DNA from: Paraburkholderia dilworthii
GTDB lineage: Bacteria > Pseudomonadota > Gammaproteobacteria > Burkholderiales > Burkholderiaceae
DNA: 64,000 bases
Assembly: GCF_000472525.1 (NCBI RefSeq)
Contig: NZ_AWZT01000038.1
Coordinates: 197-64,196, forward strand
Reading direction: 5' to 3'
A model generated the notes under the pieces. That model worked only from the letters and a program-made list of their open reading frames with translations, ran no database searches and was not told the DNA's origin. Every line of letters begins with the position of its first letter. Position 1 is the stretch's first letter. The position numbers were made by a program, and so were the translations under genes. Below, piece by piece: positions 1 through 9,764 of this stretch.

Positions 1-192
1 AGGCTCACAGAGGCAGGGCAGACGCTCGTCGATAGCACGCGCGAGGCCTACGAGACGATCGAGATGAACTTCGCGCGCGTGAAGGACCTGGCCGGCGAGC
101 CGCGCGGCCTCGTGCGCGTGACGGCGCCCGTTGCGCTCGGCCGGCAGCAGATCGTGCCGTTGCTGCCAGCGTTCATCGAACGATATCCCGGG
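1..192 (+). pseudogene. LysR-family regulator remnant (5' end outside window)
   Basis: Reading frame 1 from the window edge gives a typical LysR linker and start of the effector domain (LTEAGQTL, then GLVRVTAPVALGR and PAFIERYPG). Homology stops abruptly near base 192. The frame continues in unrelated sequence to a stop at 360, while a neighbouring frame resumes IDVLTPEP and then hits a stop near 260. So at least one frameshift and the loss of most of the effector domain are visible. The DNA-binding part lies before the window. It is most likely a non-functional remnant, although only 64 residues can be judged. Confidence 0.6.
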
Positions 193-630
193 TGTGATCG
201 ATGTTCTCACTCCCGAGCCGGCCTGCTTTCACTCAGCTTCAGGCATCCCTCGATGCCGCGACTGACCAGCCCTCAATTTGCTGCCGGCGGATTGCGGCAA
301 AGCCGTAATTCAGGTGCACTTCGCTTGTGTGTCCGCGTTGGAGTCACAGCCGTCCTATGAATATCAAACCCGCAACTTTCTCAACGGCTCTTCATGGCCG
401 AACCCGGAAGTTACTCGTCGGTCGACGTTCAACCGCCCCGATTCAACCCCGAGCTTCCGTCTTCGCTTAGCGTTATTCGATGCCTCGATGTGAATTAGGG
501 CAGGCGTCAATAACGCTAAACGAGAGCGGTAAGCGGGGCGGGCAACGCGAGTACGAAACCGATCGAACGCTGCGAGTATACTCATAGCCCGTTGTCTATC
601 GATAAGTGCCCGTATCGGGTTTGCTACTGG

Positions 631-1038
631 ATGAAGGTTACCACTACCCTTTTGTTTCTCGTTGTTTGTTGCTGGACTTACCACCTGGCTCGCGCCCAGA
701 CGAAGCCCGCGCCATTAACTGACTACTCCTATCTCAGACGCATCCACGTTCGCAAAGCGGTCATAAATTGCATTGCGGCCTTCGACCAGTGGGTTCGAAC
801 CGGGCAACGCTACGATTCAATCGTCGTCTCCGAAGGTAATGCTTTGCGCGCAAAAGTACTGCCAGCAAGGCCCACGCAAGAGTCTGGGCGATTGACTGCA
901 ACGGACGAAACGGTGCATATGCTTGCGGTCGCCAAGCTTCGGCAACAGTATGTTTGGATTCCAGTGGTGGCTTCCTGCGGTGTATGGCACAAACATGTTG
1001 TTTCGTTCTCGCTTAGTCCGAGGGCGCGGCGCCAATAG
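631..1038 (+). CDS. Small secreted hypothetical protein
   Basis: A 135-residue protein is predicted from the ATG at 631. A longer frame opens at a TTG at 592, but starting at 631 puts a hydrophobic stretch (TTTLLFLVVCCW) right after a short basic N-terminus, with a possible signal-peptidase site after ARA, near residue 22. The mature part has a conserved-looking block, INCIAAFDQWV, followed by YVWIPVVASCGVWHKHVVSFSL at the C-terminus. That ending recalls small periplasmic proteins annotated in Burkholderiales with a BspC-like domain, an assignment made from memory that a search would need to confirm. No strong ribosome site is visible. Function is unknown. Confidence 0.5.
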   Translation: MKVTTTLLFLVVCCWTYHLARAQTKPAPLTDYSYLRRIHVRKAVINCIAAFDQWVRTGQRYDSIVVSEGNALRAKVLPARPTQESGRLTATDETVHMLAVAKLRQQYVWIPVVASCGVWHKHVVSFSLSPRARRQ

Positions 1039-2440
1039 CGCACGGGGCCGGCTGCCGCTCGCACTAGCAGTCGCTGTCGCTTGTCCCGCCGATCGAACGC
1101 CGGCTCCCACGCGCGAGTGGGATTGGCACCCATCTACAGCAAAACGAATGCTCTCCACGCGGTCGCGTGACCGTCGCTTTACGGCGCTGTTGACCTTTTC
1201 CTTCCGCACCGTTCGTTTCGACGAGGACCTGCTGTTCCTCCGCTAAGGGGCGTTGCCGGCATCGGCAACGCGAGAAAGCGCTTCGTCGATATTGACGCGC
1301 CACGATGAGGCCGTGCGACGGCGAAACCCTCTGTCGCGCAGGTAGCGTATCAACCGTTCTGACGCATGCAATTCACGGCGCCGTGCCTGCAAGCATCGAG
1401 ACTGCAGTCGCGAATCAAAGCGCGCGTCTAGAGCCCCGTGAACGAGCACGACGATCTCGGCGACAACTCGCTGCCAGACTACGCCGCTGTGTAAGACGGC
1501 TCGTTATATGGTTTTCCTCGCGGTTACTATGGCCAGTGTCTCGAAGCGCGTGCCCGGCCTCACTCAGCGGCTCGACCTGGTCGCAACGGCCAATTCACCG
1601 AACCATGCGGTCGGCAATCGTATGTCGTCGCTGTTCTATTCCTTTTATGACGGGACGCCGGTCCGATGCACTACCGCGGTGGTCCGTTCGTCCGTAAGCA
1701 TGCCTCACGGAACCACAAGCCGGGCGCCGGTTACAAGCTGGGCTACGACCACCGTCTTGCCCCGATGCGCCGTAGAACAGTGCGTAGCTTCAATAAATCC
1801 GCTTCGTGTTCCAGCCCCTGGTGTAACCGCTGCACCGTTTGCGCCATCAGGCGTCACTAGTCATAGAAATCGTGGCGCGCAATGGCAGGGAATACAGTGA
1901 TCGCCTTGGTTGCGCCGCCGCGAGGGACACGGCGGCGTCGCTGCGCCTCAGCTAAATGCTGAATCAACTTCGACATTTATGTCACACCGTGACATGTAAT
2001 GGAATGCAAGCGCCTCGTGTGAGTTGTGGTTCCATCGCCGATAAAGCTTGTTCGTCGGTCTGGGGAACGGCCTGGCCGATTTCCTCCAGCGGATCATTTA
2101 AAAGGCCAGGTTTTCGCGGCGGAGATGGATATGAGAGGGTCAGCGGTCCATGCTGATTTTATAAGATCAGCGAGACGAGGCAGGAAGCGTGCACGGTCGG
2201 CGCCTGTGTGGGTCGACACAGTGGTGAGGCGTACGGTATCGGGTCAGACGTTATATGCGCGCATCGAACCATTTGCGGCGCGGGGCCAACCGGAAGCACT
2301 TGAACGAGTTGCGCGCGATCAGGCAATAGAACATGCGCGTAACTCATTAAAGCAACGGTTGAGCAGACGCCAGGACACGAGGCAGGCCATGTTTGTCATC
2401 ATCAAGCCATCTTTTCCGTACTTTCGACGAGGAAAATCGA
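1039..2440. other. Gene-poor stretch
   Basis: About 1.4 kb with only short, overlapping frames on both strands, none with a recognisable domain or convincing ribosome site. Composition and fragmentation match the decayed DNA on either side (LysR, GMC and SDR fragments). I see no repeat, terminator or RNA gene in it. Confidence 0.5.
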
Positions 2441-2755
2441 TCAGGGAGTCGGATCGACCGGTCTGACGAAGTGGTGCGCGAAACCCGTGTCATGCGATGG
2501 TGGGAACGGTCGCGCAACCAGCCCGCGACGGTGAACAGGATCAATCACCACAGCGCCGAGCCCTTCGGTACGCCGGCTACCACGACCGAAGGCCGATAGC
2601 GCGCGGCCAGCCAGCGCATCGACCACTGCTATGACCGACAGAATGGTCATCGAGTCCAACAGCGTCGGCGCGAAGGTGCCGGCCAGGTCACAGTAGCGTG
2701 CCGGTCCGAGCGGCAGCCCGTTGTGCCAGCCATTGGTGGGCGGCATCAGACGCAT
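2441..2755 (-). CDS. Possible hypothetical protein, doubtful
   Basis: A 104-residue minus-strand frame lies just downstream of the ASRT-like gene. Its first half has coding-like third-position GC and one hydrophobic stretch (SMTILSVIAVVDALAG), but the second half is Arg/Pro rich and no family is recognised. There is no clear ribosome site. It could be the remnant of a larger membrane protein whose start is lost; this is a weak call. Confidence 0.22.
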   Translation of the reverse strand: MRLMPPTNGWHNGLPLGPARYCDLAGTFAPTLLDSMTILSVIAVVDALAGRALSAFGRGSRRTEGLGAVVIDPVHRRGLVARPFPPSHDTGFAHHFVRPVDPTP

Positions 2756-2818
2756 CGACGCAGCCGCAGTGTGCGAAGGACGGCACGATTGTCACAAAGA
2801 AAGACGGCACCCCACACG

Positions 2819-3193
2819 TCAATCACTGGCAAATGCAATTGTGGACAGCAGTGCCAACTCGGCCTGGCGAGAATCGAGGCGCGTATGCTGCACGACTACG
2901 GGAACGTCCGAATGGAACACGCTGGCGTATTCCGTGCCCGTCGGAATACGCTCGGGTTCGCTCAGATCGTTAAAGCGCATATGCAGCGTTCGCCTCGCAG
3001 GAACTGTGACATGGTATGGTCCCGCCGGTTCGCGATCACTGAAGAGAATCGTCAGTTCAATGTGCGCGTCTTCATCGCCGGCGTTCAAAATGCACGCCGC
3101 CTCGTGGCTGGCCAGGTCGGGACCATCGCCAGTGCCGTACTGTGGCAAATAGCCCTCCGCGACCGCCCATCGTGTCTTTCCAATAGCTTGCAT
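2819..3193 (-). CDS. Anabaena sensory rhodopsin transducer (ASRT)-like protein
   Basis: A 124-residue protein, the same size as Anabaena ASRT (about 125). It shows the family signature along its whole length: AIGKTRWAVAEGY at the N-terminus, SHEAACILNAGDEDAHIELTI, then SDREPAGPYHVTVPARRTLH, MRFNDL and VPVVVQHTRLDSRQAE. In Anabaena the tetrameric soluble protein binds a sensory rhodopsin. In most bacteria that carry it no rhodopsin is nearby and a sugar or small-ligand role has been suggested. The start at 3193 is preceded by a strong GGGAGGAGG site. No rhodopsin gene is in the window. It sits intact among decayed genes. Confidence 0.85.
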   Translation of the reverse strand: MQAIGKTRWAVAEGYLPQYGTGDGPDLASHEAACILNAGDEDAHIELTILFSDREPAGPYHVTVPARRTLHMRFNDLSEPERIPTGTEYASVFHSDVPVVVQHTRLDSRQAELALLSTIAFASD

Positions 3194-3444
3194 GGCCCTC
3201 CTCCCTTACGCGCCTGGTGGTGCGGCGTGTACTACGCCCGCAACCAGGCGCAACCGCCATACCCGGCGGTCACCGCTCCGTGTGACAGTCGTCGAAACTC
3301 GCGACGCCCGCTCGTTGCGGTTTCGATACCCGGTCGTCGTGCATTAAGGTGCTGGCACGCTTCGCAGCCGTTTGCTGACACATGGAGGGCAAAGCCGCGT
3401 AACGCCGCGAGGTACAAACAGGTTGTCTGTCAGGTGTTCTACTG

Positions 3445-3813
3445 TTGAATCTGCGTTATCCGATGGGAGTGAACTCACTGGAATTACGAGGACAAAGGCA
3501 GGGACTTCTTCGCCGCCTGATCGACCACTCGCCGAAGTCTATGAGCATCGCGATGGAAGCGGCCGGCGGCCGTGATCTGTGGACCCAGATCGACGATACC
3601 GCGCATCTGCACGGCACCGCGCGCATGGGCGACAGCCCGGCGACAAGCGTGTTCAACGCGGATTGCCGCAGCTGGGACATCGACAACCTGTGGGTCTGCG
3701 ACGGATCGGTATTTCCGACCGTCGGCGGCGTTAATCGATCGCTGACTATTCAGGCAATCGCGCTGCATACTGCAGACCGTATTGAAGCGCTCGCCGCTCG
3801 CGGGGAGCTTTAG
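3445..3813 (+). pseudogene. GMC oxidoreductase C-terminal fragment
   Basis: From about base 3511 this frame encodes the C-terminal hallmark of glucose-methanol-choline FAD oxidoreductases: HLHGTARMG, SVFNADC, then DNLWVCDGSVFPTVGG and NRSLTIQAIALHTADRIE. Only about 100 of the usual 500-600 residues remain. The FAD-binding N-terminus and substrate domain are absent upstream, where the opposite strand carries the ASRT-like gene. It is a decayed remnant, not a functional enzyme. The usual NPSLT is altered to NRSLT. Confidence 0.75.
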
Positions 3814-4015
3814 CGCGACGGTAACGAAATTCCAGCGTCGCTTGCACCGCTAAGCAGGCAGGAAAAAGAAGGGACATTCGTCTCGCCCTCGCCGAGACGG
3901 AAAGTCCTGGCGCAGGTTTTGCTCGACGGTGCGGGGGAGCCGCTCCGGAGTTAGAGACGCCGGAATGGCTCGTACTGGTATAGAGAAAAATGTGTCAGCT
4001 ACATGGGGCCAGCTA

Positions 4016-4408
4016 ATGTCCAGGATAGCGGTTATGACAGGTGCCGGCGCGGGGATAGGCCACGCGACGGCCGAACAGTTCGTCCGAAACGGCTACGATG
4101 TCGTGCTCATCTCGCACGGTCGTGAACGGCTCAATCGCGCAGCGTCCAAACTCAGTAGCACGCATGGCATCCGAGCGCTTCCGATCCCCATCGACGTCGC
4201 CGACGCGCAAGCCTTTGATGCTGCCGCCCCACGCGTCGAACGGGCTCTCCGCCCCATCGACGTACGGGTGAACGTAGCGATGGCGACTGTCTTTGCGCCC
4301 CCTATGTTCATCAACCGCCATCGCACAGCTCCGTTCGGAGTCCCGGGCGCAAGCGCGGTCGCTATAGCGATGGCTGCTGTTGCACGCAGACGGGGGCGAC
4401 TGCGATGA
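4016..4408 (+). pseudogene. Short-chain dehydrogenase N-terminal fragment
   Basis: From the ATG at 4016 the frame encodes a classical SDR cofactor site (VMTGAGAGIGHATAEQF), then a strand with DVVLISHGRERL and the IDVRVNVAMATVF segment that replaces the usual NNAG. SDR similarity ends near 4308, before the Ser-Tyr-Lys catalytic part, and the frame then runs through unrelated sequence to 4408, overlapping the start of the GH15 gene. It is a truncated gene; the catalytic tetrad is missing, so no activity is expected. Confidence 0.65.
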
Positions 4409-6186
4409 GCCGCCCCGCGATCGAAGACTACGCACTGCTCGGCGACGGTGAGACGGCTGCACTGGTGAGTCGAGACGGCTCCATAGACTGGTTGTGCTGG
4501 CCGCGCTTCGACGGCGCCGCCTGCTTTGCCGCGTTGCTCGGCACCGCCGACAATGGCTGCTGGTCGATCGCGCCGGTCGAGCGGGTCATTCACCAGCAGC
4601 GCCGCTACCAGCAAGACACGCTCGTCGTTGAAACCGACTTCGAATTGGACAGCGGTGCAGTGCGGGTGATCGACTTCATGCCAGTCGGCGACGGTCCAAG
4701 TTCCGTCGTGCGCATCGTGACGGGACTACGCGGAGTCGTGACCATGCGCTCACAACTGCGGCTACGTTTCGATTATGGAGCGCTGTCGCCCTGGATCGCG
4801 GAAGTCGATGGGACGGTGCAGGCCCGCGTCGGACCAGACCTTGTCGTATTGCACACAGACGTCGAGCTCGATGCGAACGATGAGTCGGTCGACGCCATTT
4901 TCGATGTGGAAGCTGGCAAGCGGGTGGCCTTTTGCATCAGGTATGGTCCTTCGCACGAGCCCGCACTGGAGCGTCTTGATGCTGAATCCGCCCTGCTCGC
5001 TACACAACGGTACTGGCGTGAGTGGATCGGCCAGTTCGACAACAGCAGAACAGCGTGGCCGGATGCAGTCAGGCGTTCGCTGCTGACGCTCAAGGCGCTG
5101 ATTTACCACAGGACGGGCGCGATAGTCGCGGCACCGACAACCTCGCTTCCGGAAGCCCCGGCGGGACAGCTCAATTGGGATTACCGCTATTGCTGGCTGC
5201 GCGACACGAGTTTCGCGTTAGTCGCATTGCTCAATGCCGGGCTTTACGATGAGGCACTTGCGTGGCGCGACTGGCTGTTACTGGCAATTAGCGGTTCGCC
5301 CGAGGACATTCGCGTCATGTATCGCGTCGATGGCAACCGCCATCTGCACGAACAAACCATTGACTGGTTGCAAGGCTACCGTTACGCAAGCCCCGTACGC
5401 GTCGGCAATGCGGCGGCTGTCCAGCATCAGGTCGACATACTGGGCGAAATCGTCGACAGCCTCGCAGTCGCGCGGCGTGCCGGATTCCCGACCTCCAGCC
5501 ACGAAGAAGAGATTGAAAGACGTATCGTCGAGCACGTGGAGACGGTCTGGAACACGCGCGGCTCGGGAATCTGGGAGTCCCGTTCGCAACCTCGTCACTA
5601 CACGTACTCTCGCGTTATGGCGTGGGTCGCAGTTGACCGTTTCATCGCGCGCCGTCCAACCAGTGGCCCAAGGACCTCACCGCTCGTCGAACGCCTCCTT
5701 GTGCTTCGAGAAACGATCCGCGACGAAATCTGCCGCGAAGCCTGGAACGCCGGTCTGGGCACGTTCACGCAGTACTACGGCAGTGACACACTCGATGCAA
5801 GCCTGCTGTTGATGCCGCTCGTTGGCTTTTTGCCAGCCGACGACCCACGCATGGCATCGACCATTGACACTATCCGCCGGGAGTTGACCGAAGACGGTCT
5901 GATCCGGCGACGCAAGAAAGACTCCGACGGGCCAAATGAAGGAGTCTTCCTGGCCTGTTCGTGCTGGATGGCCGATTGTTTGCACATGCAGGGCCGTGAT
6001 TCTGAAGCACGCGAACAATTCGAGCGTGTGCTTGCCGTGGCGAATGATGTCAGTCTTTTTTCCGAGCAGTACGATACACAGCATCGGCAGATGGCCGGCA
6101 ACTTTCCTCAGGCCCTGACGCATCTCGCTGTGGTTAACACTGCGTTGGGATTGTGCGGATCGATCTTGCAACGGGGCGGCGGCTAA
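4405..6186 (+). CDS. Glycoside hydrolase family 15 protein (glucoamylase/trehalase-like)
   Basis: A 593-residue protein of the bacterial GH15 type, with an N-terminal beta-sandwich (about 1-220) and an (alpha/alpha)6 barrel (about 230-590). It begins with the usual IEDYALLGDGETAALVSRDGSIDWLCWPRFD. The barrel carries LNWDYRYCWLRDTSF, the first catalytic Glu in GSGIWESR (about residue 390) and the second in EGVFLACSCWM (about 512). Such enzymes hydrolyse alpha-glucosidic bonds; close relatives include acid trehalases, so the substrate could be maltooligosaccharide or trehalose. There is no signal peptide, so it is probably cytoplasmic. Its ATG overlaps the tail of the SDR fragment. The CPA1 antiporter follows after 77 bases and may be co-transcribed. 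Confidence 0.9.
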   Translation: MSRPAIEDYALLGDGETAALVSRDGSIDWLCWPRFDGAACFAALLGTADNGCWSIAPVERVIHQQRRYQQDTLVVETDFELDSGAVRVIDFMPVGDGPSSVVRIVTGLRGVVTMRSQLRLRFDYGALSPWIAEVDGTVQARVGPDLVVLHTDVELDANDESVDAIFDVEAGKRVAFCIRYGPSHEPALERLDAESALLATQRYWREWIGQFDNSRTAWPDAVRRSLLTLKALIYHRTGAIVAAPTTSLPEAPAGQLNWDYRYCWLRDTSFALVALLNAGLYDEALAWRDWLLLAISGSPEDIRVMYRVDGNRHLHEQTIDWLQGYRYASPVRVGNAAAVQHQVDILGEIVDSLAVARRAGFPTSSHEEEIERRIVEHVETVWNTRGSGIWESRSQPRHYTYSRVMAWVAVDRFIARRPTSGPRTSPLVERLLVLRETIRDEICREAWNAGLGTFTQYYGSDTLDASLLLMPLVGFLPADDPRMASTIDTIRRELTEDGLIRRRKKDSDGPNEGVFLACSCWMADCLHMQGRDSEAREQFERVLAVANDVSLFSEQYDTQHRQMAGNFPQALTHLAVVNTALGLCGSILQRGGG

Positions 6187-6263
6187 CCTGCCCAGACAAG
6201 CGCTTGCCATGCGGCGGGCGATTCGTGGAAACGCCCGCCCGGACTATTTAAAGGAGCTATCCT

Positions 6264-7541
6264 TTGTTCGATGTGGTTGCAATATGCCTGTCTCTTACAG
6301 CGATCCTCGCGTACCTGAACCACCGCTACCTGCATTTTCCGACAATGATTGGCGTTATGGCCACGTCCCTTGGCGTATCCGTCGCGGTCGTCGGCCTCGA
6401 CGCCTTTGGTCTGGACTTGCTCGGCGTCGCTCACAAACTCCGGCTCGCAGAAACAAACCTGATACGTTCTGCCGATCTCGGTGGACTGTTGTTGCAAGGA
6501 ATGTTGTCACTCATGCTGTTTGCTGGCGCCATGCACGTCGATCTGGGGAGGCTCCAGAAATATAAATGGCACGTCATGGCGCTATCGGTCATCAGCACCA
6601 GCGTCTCCACGGCGATTGTCGGCATCGTCATGTGGTATCTCCTGCCAGGCATCGGCGTCCAGCTGACGCTTCCATATTGCTTGTTGTTTGGCGCGCTGAT
6701 CTCACCTACCGACCCAATCGCAGTGATGGGCATCGTCAAGTCTGCCGGAGCTCCTAAAAGCCTCGAGGTCGTAATCGCGGGTGAGTCACTCTTCAACGAT
6801 GGCGTGGGCGTCGTGCTGTTTTCGCTGCTTCTGTCGTTTGCGACGAGCGGCAAGGCTCCAACTCTGCAATCGGGACTTGTGGATCTGCTTCGAGAAGCAG
6901 GCGGCGGTTTGCTTTTTGGCTACGCAATCGGCTGGGCTCTATATCGACTGCTGCAATCCGTGGATCATTACCAGATCGAAGTGCTGCTCACCCTTGCTGC
7001 CGTAGTCGGCGGCTATGCTCTCGCGAACCATCTGGAAGTCTCCGGGCCGCTGGCCATGGTTGTCGCCGGTGTCATGACTGGCAACCGCGCTCGCCGCCAC
7101 GCAATGTCATCGACGACTCGCCAGTACGTCGACGTGTTCTGGGAACTGATCGATGAGATCCTCAATGCGCTGCTGTTTGTACTCATCGGTATGCAGGTAC
7201 TCCTCATCCCGTTCCCGGCCACTGTCGTGTTGGCTGGTGCGCTGGCTGCAGCCGTGGCACTCGTGTCGAGACTGCTTTCCGTCGGCGCTCCCGTTGCGTT
7301 CCTGGGTCGAACAGCCGGTCTGCCCGTGGGCTCCTGGAAAGTGCTAACGTGGGGTGCGCTGAGAGGAGGGATTTCCGTCGCGCTTGCGCTGTCGATTCCG
7401 GCTAGCAACGCGCGAGATGTAGTTCTTGCGATGACCTATTCTGTTGTCGTGATTTCCATTTTCGGGCAAGGCTTGACTATCGGCCGCCTCGTGCGCAAAG
7501 CTGTTAGCCACCGAGGCGCAACTGGCCCTTCGCGCATGTAG
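6264..7541 (+). CDS. CPA1-family Na+(K+)/H+ antiporter
   Basis: A 425-residue inner-membrane protein with about 12 hydrophobic segments. NhaP/CPA1 family marks are SPTDPIAVMG (about residue 148), the ESLFNDGVGVVLF motif (about 172) with the FND Asp used in ion exchange, and WGALRGGISVALALSIP near the C-terminus. It lacks the long cytoplasmic tail of some CPA1 members. The start is a TTG at 6264, chosen because AAGGAG lies 7 bases upstream at 6251-6256 and the first residues begin transmembrane helix 1. It probably exports Na+ or K+ in exchange for protons, supporting pH or salt tolerance. Ion specificity cannot be read from the sequence. Confidence 0.88.
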   Translation: MFDVVAICLSLTAILAYLNHRYLHFPTMIGVMATSLGVSVAVVGLDAFGLDLLGVAHKLRLAETNLIRSADLGGLLLQGMLSLMLFAGAMHVDLGRLQKYKWHVMALSVISTSVSTAIVGIVMWYLLPGIGVQLTLPYCLLFGALISPTDPIAVMGIVKSAGAPKSLEVVIAGESLFNDGVGVVLFSLLLSFATSGKAPTLQSGLVDLLREAGGGLLFGYAIGWALYRLLQSVDHYQIEVLLTLAAVVGGYALANHLEVSGPLAMVVAGVMTGNRARRHAMSSTTRQYVDVFWELIDEILNALLFVLIGMQVLLIPFPATVVLAGALAAAVALVSRLLSVGAPVAFLGRTAGLPVGSWKVLTWGALRGGISVALALSIPASNARDVVLAMTYSVVVISIFGQGLTIGRLVRKAVSHRGATGPSRM

Positions 7542-7735
7542 CGACCACTCCGTTTTCGCCTGCTGTACCGATCGCAGGCGCCGACGCGCTCTGGGTGGTA
7601 AATGGGATCCTGCGCGTTCCCCCGTGTATCGTCTATCCTTTTCGGGCAGCGGAATTTGCCAGCTGACGATTGCAATAGCCGTTAACTCGAACCCTTGCTG
7701 TCGTTCGAAATCCCTCGAAACGGAGCCAACTATTG

Positions 7736-8257
7736 ATGCGCAGCAGACTGGGACAGCGGTGGGCGCCGATGATGCGGCGTCTGAGTGTTATCGGTTATAG
7801 CGGGATGTCTCGGGCGAGTTCTTCCCGAGATGCGCGAACCGGCGACAAGAAGAAAACGCCGAAGAACGGGCGGACGTGGCATCTGCTCATCGCGCTTGGA
7901 TGTTCGGCAATCCTTGCGACCGCCTGTACGCGGACGGACAGCCTGTTTTCCGGGGCACCCGCTCTCACGCTGCATTCTCACGCATCCGTCGAATCGATTG
8001 CGAGGTGCATCGCTTTGAGGTGGCGGACAGGCGCGCGTCGCTTTCGCAGCATACATAAGGGCGACACGATCAATCTGCGGGCGCAATCCTTCTATAGAGG
8101 CGTGAATATCGGCGTCCGACTGAAGAAGCGCTCCGGCATGACGGTTGTAGAGTACTTCGAGCGACGCCTTACCGCGCCACCTTACGCCGCTATGGTGCGG
8201 CGTTGTGCAATGCCAGACGGAACGCGCGCACCCAAGCGCATCCGCATACCCAAATAG
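7736..8257 (+). CDS. Putative lipoprotein, hypothetical
   Basis: A 173-residue protein started at the ATG at 7736, with GGAG about 10 bases upstream. After a long basic N-terminus there is a hydrophobic segment ending in a lipobox-like LATAC (near residue 60), which suggests a lipoprotein with an unusually long leader or a wrongly assigned start; no better in-frame start was found. The mature part contains VESIARCIALRWR, DTINLRAQSFYRGVNIGVRL and TVVEYFERR, resembling small Burkholderia lipoproteins of unknown function. No pathway is suggested by its neighbours. Confidence 0.5.
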   Translation: MRSRLGQRWAPMMRRLSVIGYSGMSRASSSRDARTGDKKKTPKNGRTWHLLIALGCSAILATACTRTDSLFSGAPALTLHSHASVESIARCIALRWRTGARRFRSIHKGDTINLRAQSFYRGVNIGVRLKKRSGMTVVEYFERRLTAPPYAAMVRRCAMPDGTRAPKRIRIPK

Positions 8258-8521
8258 CGTTGACGATCCAGATACTGCTTCGAGCGACGCACCCGCAGCT
8301 TTGCCCCGTCAGGGCAAAGGCCAATCACGGTGTCTTAACGCTTCGGCATCCGAACAGCGTGATATTACATGTCACGATGTGCCATTTTTTCAAACGGCTT
8401 GTAATAAAAACCGTCGGCATTCAGAAAGTCGTCGGAAAGCCAAGGCGAATGCCAGCTGGCGCATGATGGCGAACCGCAGACACCGGCCTGCGCACCATGT
8501 CTGTTGCGCCGCGCCATCGCC

Positions 8522-9234
8522 TCACATCTTTTCCTTCACACCCGAACGGATCAACAGCCAGTTGACGGGATAGCTAGTCGCAAACCCCGCAAGCATCGCA
8601 AGCTGCATTGCAAACCAGAACTCCGGGCTGGCGACGTTCGCAATGCCGCCATAGGCCGGCTTGAACCAGAAGAACTGGATGAGTGCCATTAATCCATACA
8701 TGCCTATCTGCCATGCGCTTATCGAGGCAATGTCCGCCTTAAGCGCGGCGACCAGGCCCTGCCGGACGGAAAGGTCGCGCATCGGCTTGATAGTGAAGTA
8801 CTGGAATAGCACGCCGAGCAGAAACGCGACAATGAAGTCAGCGATCCAGACTGCGAATGTCTTCTCGGCGAAGAGCGTATGCCAACCGAACCACACTGCT
8901 ACGTTCGGGAACATAAACGCCGCCCATTCTGCAACGATGTCCCCTAGCGTGCAACCGGCGCCCAGTGGCTAGTGCCCTTCAGCACCATTGCCGGAAAAGC
9001 GGGGTCGCTGTTTTGATCCCCGGCCGCCGGGGAGTTACGGCCCCAAGCATAGTAAGCAGCCAACCAGAGGAAGGTGCCGAACAGTGCAGTCAGTGGCGAG
9101 ACGAGGTTCATGATCCACATCTTCTGCGGTCGCCGGAATTCATCGGCCACGATTACAACGGCGCAAATCGCGCCCAGTGCCAGCCATGCGATTGAAAGGC
9201 CGTGTAACCAGACGGGAAAGATACCGTAGCTCAT
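8522..9234 (-). pseudogene. DUF4396 membrane protein gene split by a single-base frameshift
   Basis: The upstream part (from the ATG at 9234) encodes FPVWLHGLSIAWLALG and FRRPQKMWIMNLVSPLTALFG, ending at a stop near 8949 shortly after PAFPAMVLKGTSH. The downstream part (8522 to about 8960, in another frame) continues with GAGCTLGDIVAEWAAF and then IADFIVAFLLGVLFQY. Together they form one complete DUF4396 protein of about 237 residues with several membrane helices. The break falls at CACTGGGCGCC (minus strand, near 8961-8966), where family members read His-Cys-Gly-Ala; restoring one base rejoins the frames. Recent mutation and sequencing error are both possible. Function of the family is unknown. 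Confidence 0.75.
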
Positions 9235-9509
9235 CAACTGTCTCACTGGGCCGCAAGTTGCCCTCCAAACATGAGCGATTCGGAGATGGTTGCCAGCAGT
9301 CGGTGTTCCTGTTCCCTGATTGCTATAGCTTCCGACGACTTTCCGATGAAGCCGAGCGCCTCCATGAAGAGGCGCGCACTCTTTGAAACGTGCGCCACGG
9401 CCGGCCCTTGAAGCGCTGCAACTGACAGTTGCCATTGGCGATCGCGATATGCGCCGCCGGTTGCAGGAGGGTCCGGCTATGGTTTCCAGACGCGAAAATT
9501 AGCCGGCAG

Positions 9510-9764
9510 TCAAAGACCGATGAACCAGGTCTGGACATCCATTTCTTCGGCCCAGATCTGGACATCGAGCATTTCCTGCAGTTCGACGGCTTCGCCCTGA
9601 TAGATGCAGCAGAAACCGTGCGCCGTCCGGTAGACGATCGCCCATTCAGGCCCCCGTTCCAGTTTTCCGGCTCGCATCGCGCCCGACATCTGTTTAATGT
9701 AGTCGAGGTGAAGTGCTCTGCCGATACGCTCGCGGAGGTTGTCGAGGTCATGCGTCAGTTTCAT
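9510..9764 (-). CDS. Small conserved hypothetical protein next to the ClC gene
   Basis: An 84-residue cytoplasmic protein. A longer frame opens at 9818, but the ATG at 9764 has AAGGAG six bases upstream and is preferred. It begins MKLTHDLDNLRERIGRAL, a probable amphipathic helix, followed by RGPEWAIVYRTAHGFCCIYQGEAVELQEMLD and a C-terminus containing WFIGL. It overlaps the last 17 bases of the ClC gene, so the two are probably translationally coupled and could work together. No family was recognised. Confidence 0.6.
   Translation of the reverse strand: MKLTHDLDNLRERIGRALHLDYIKQMSGAMRAGKLERGPEWAIVYRTAHGFCCIYQGEAVELQEMLDVQIWAEEMDVQTWFIGL

Noticed and set aside
780..810. GGTTCGAACC, resembling a tRNA T-loop
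   Set aside because: No acceptor or anticodon stems fit around it, and it lies inside a plausible coding frame.
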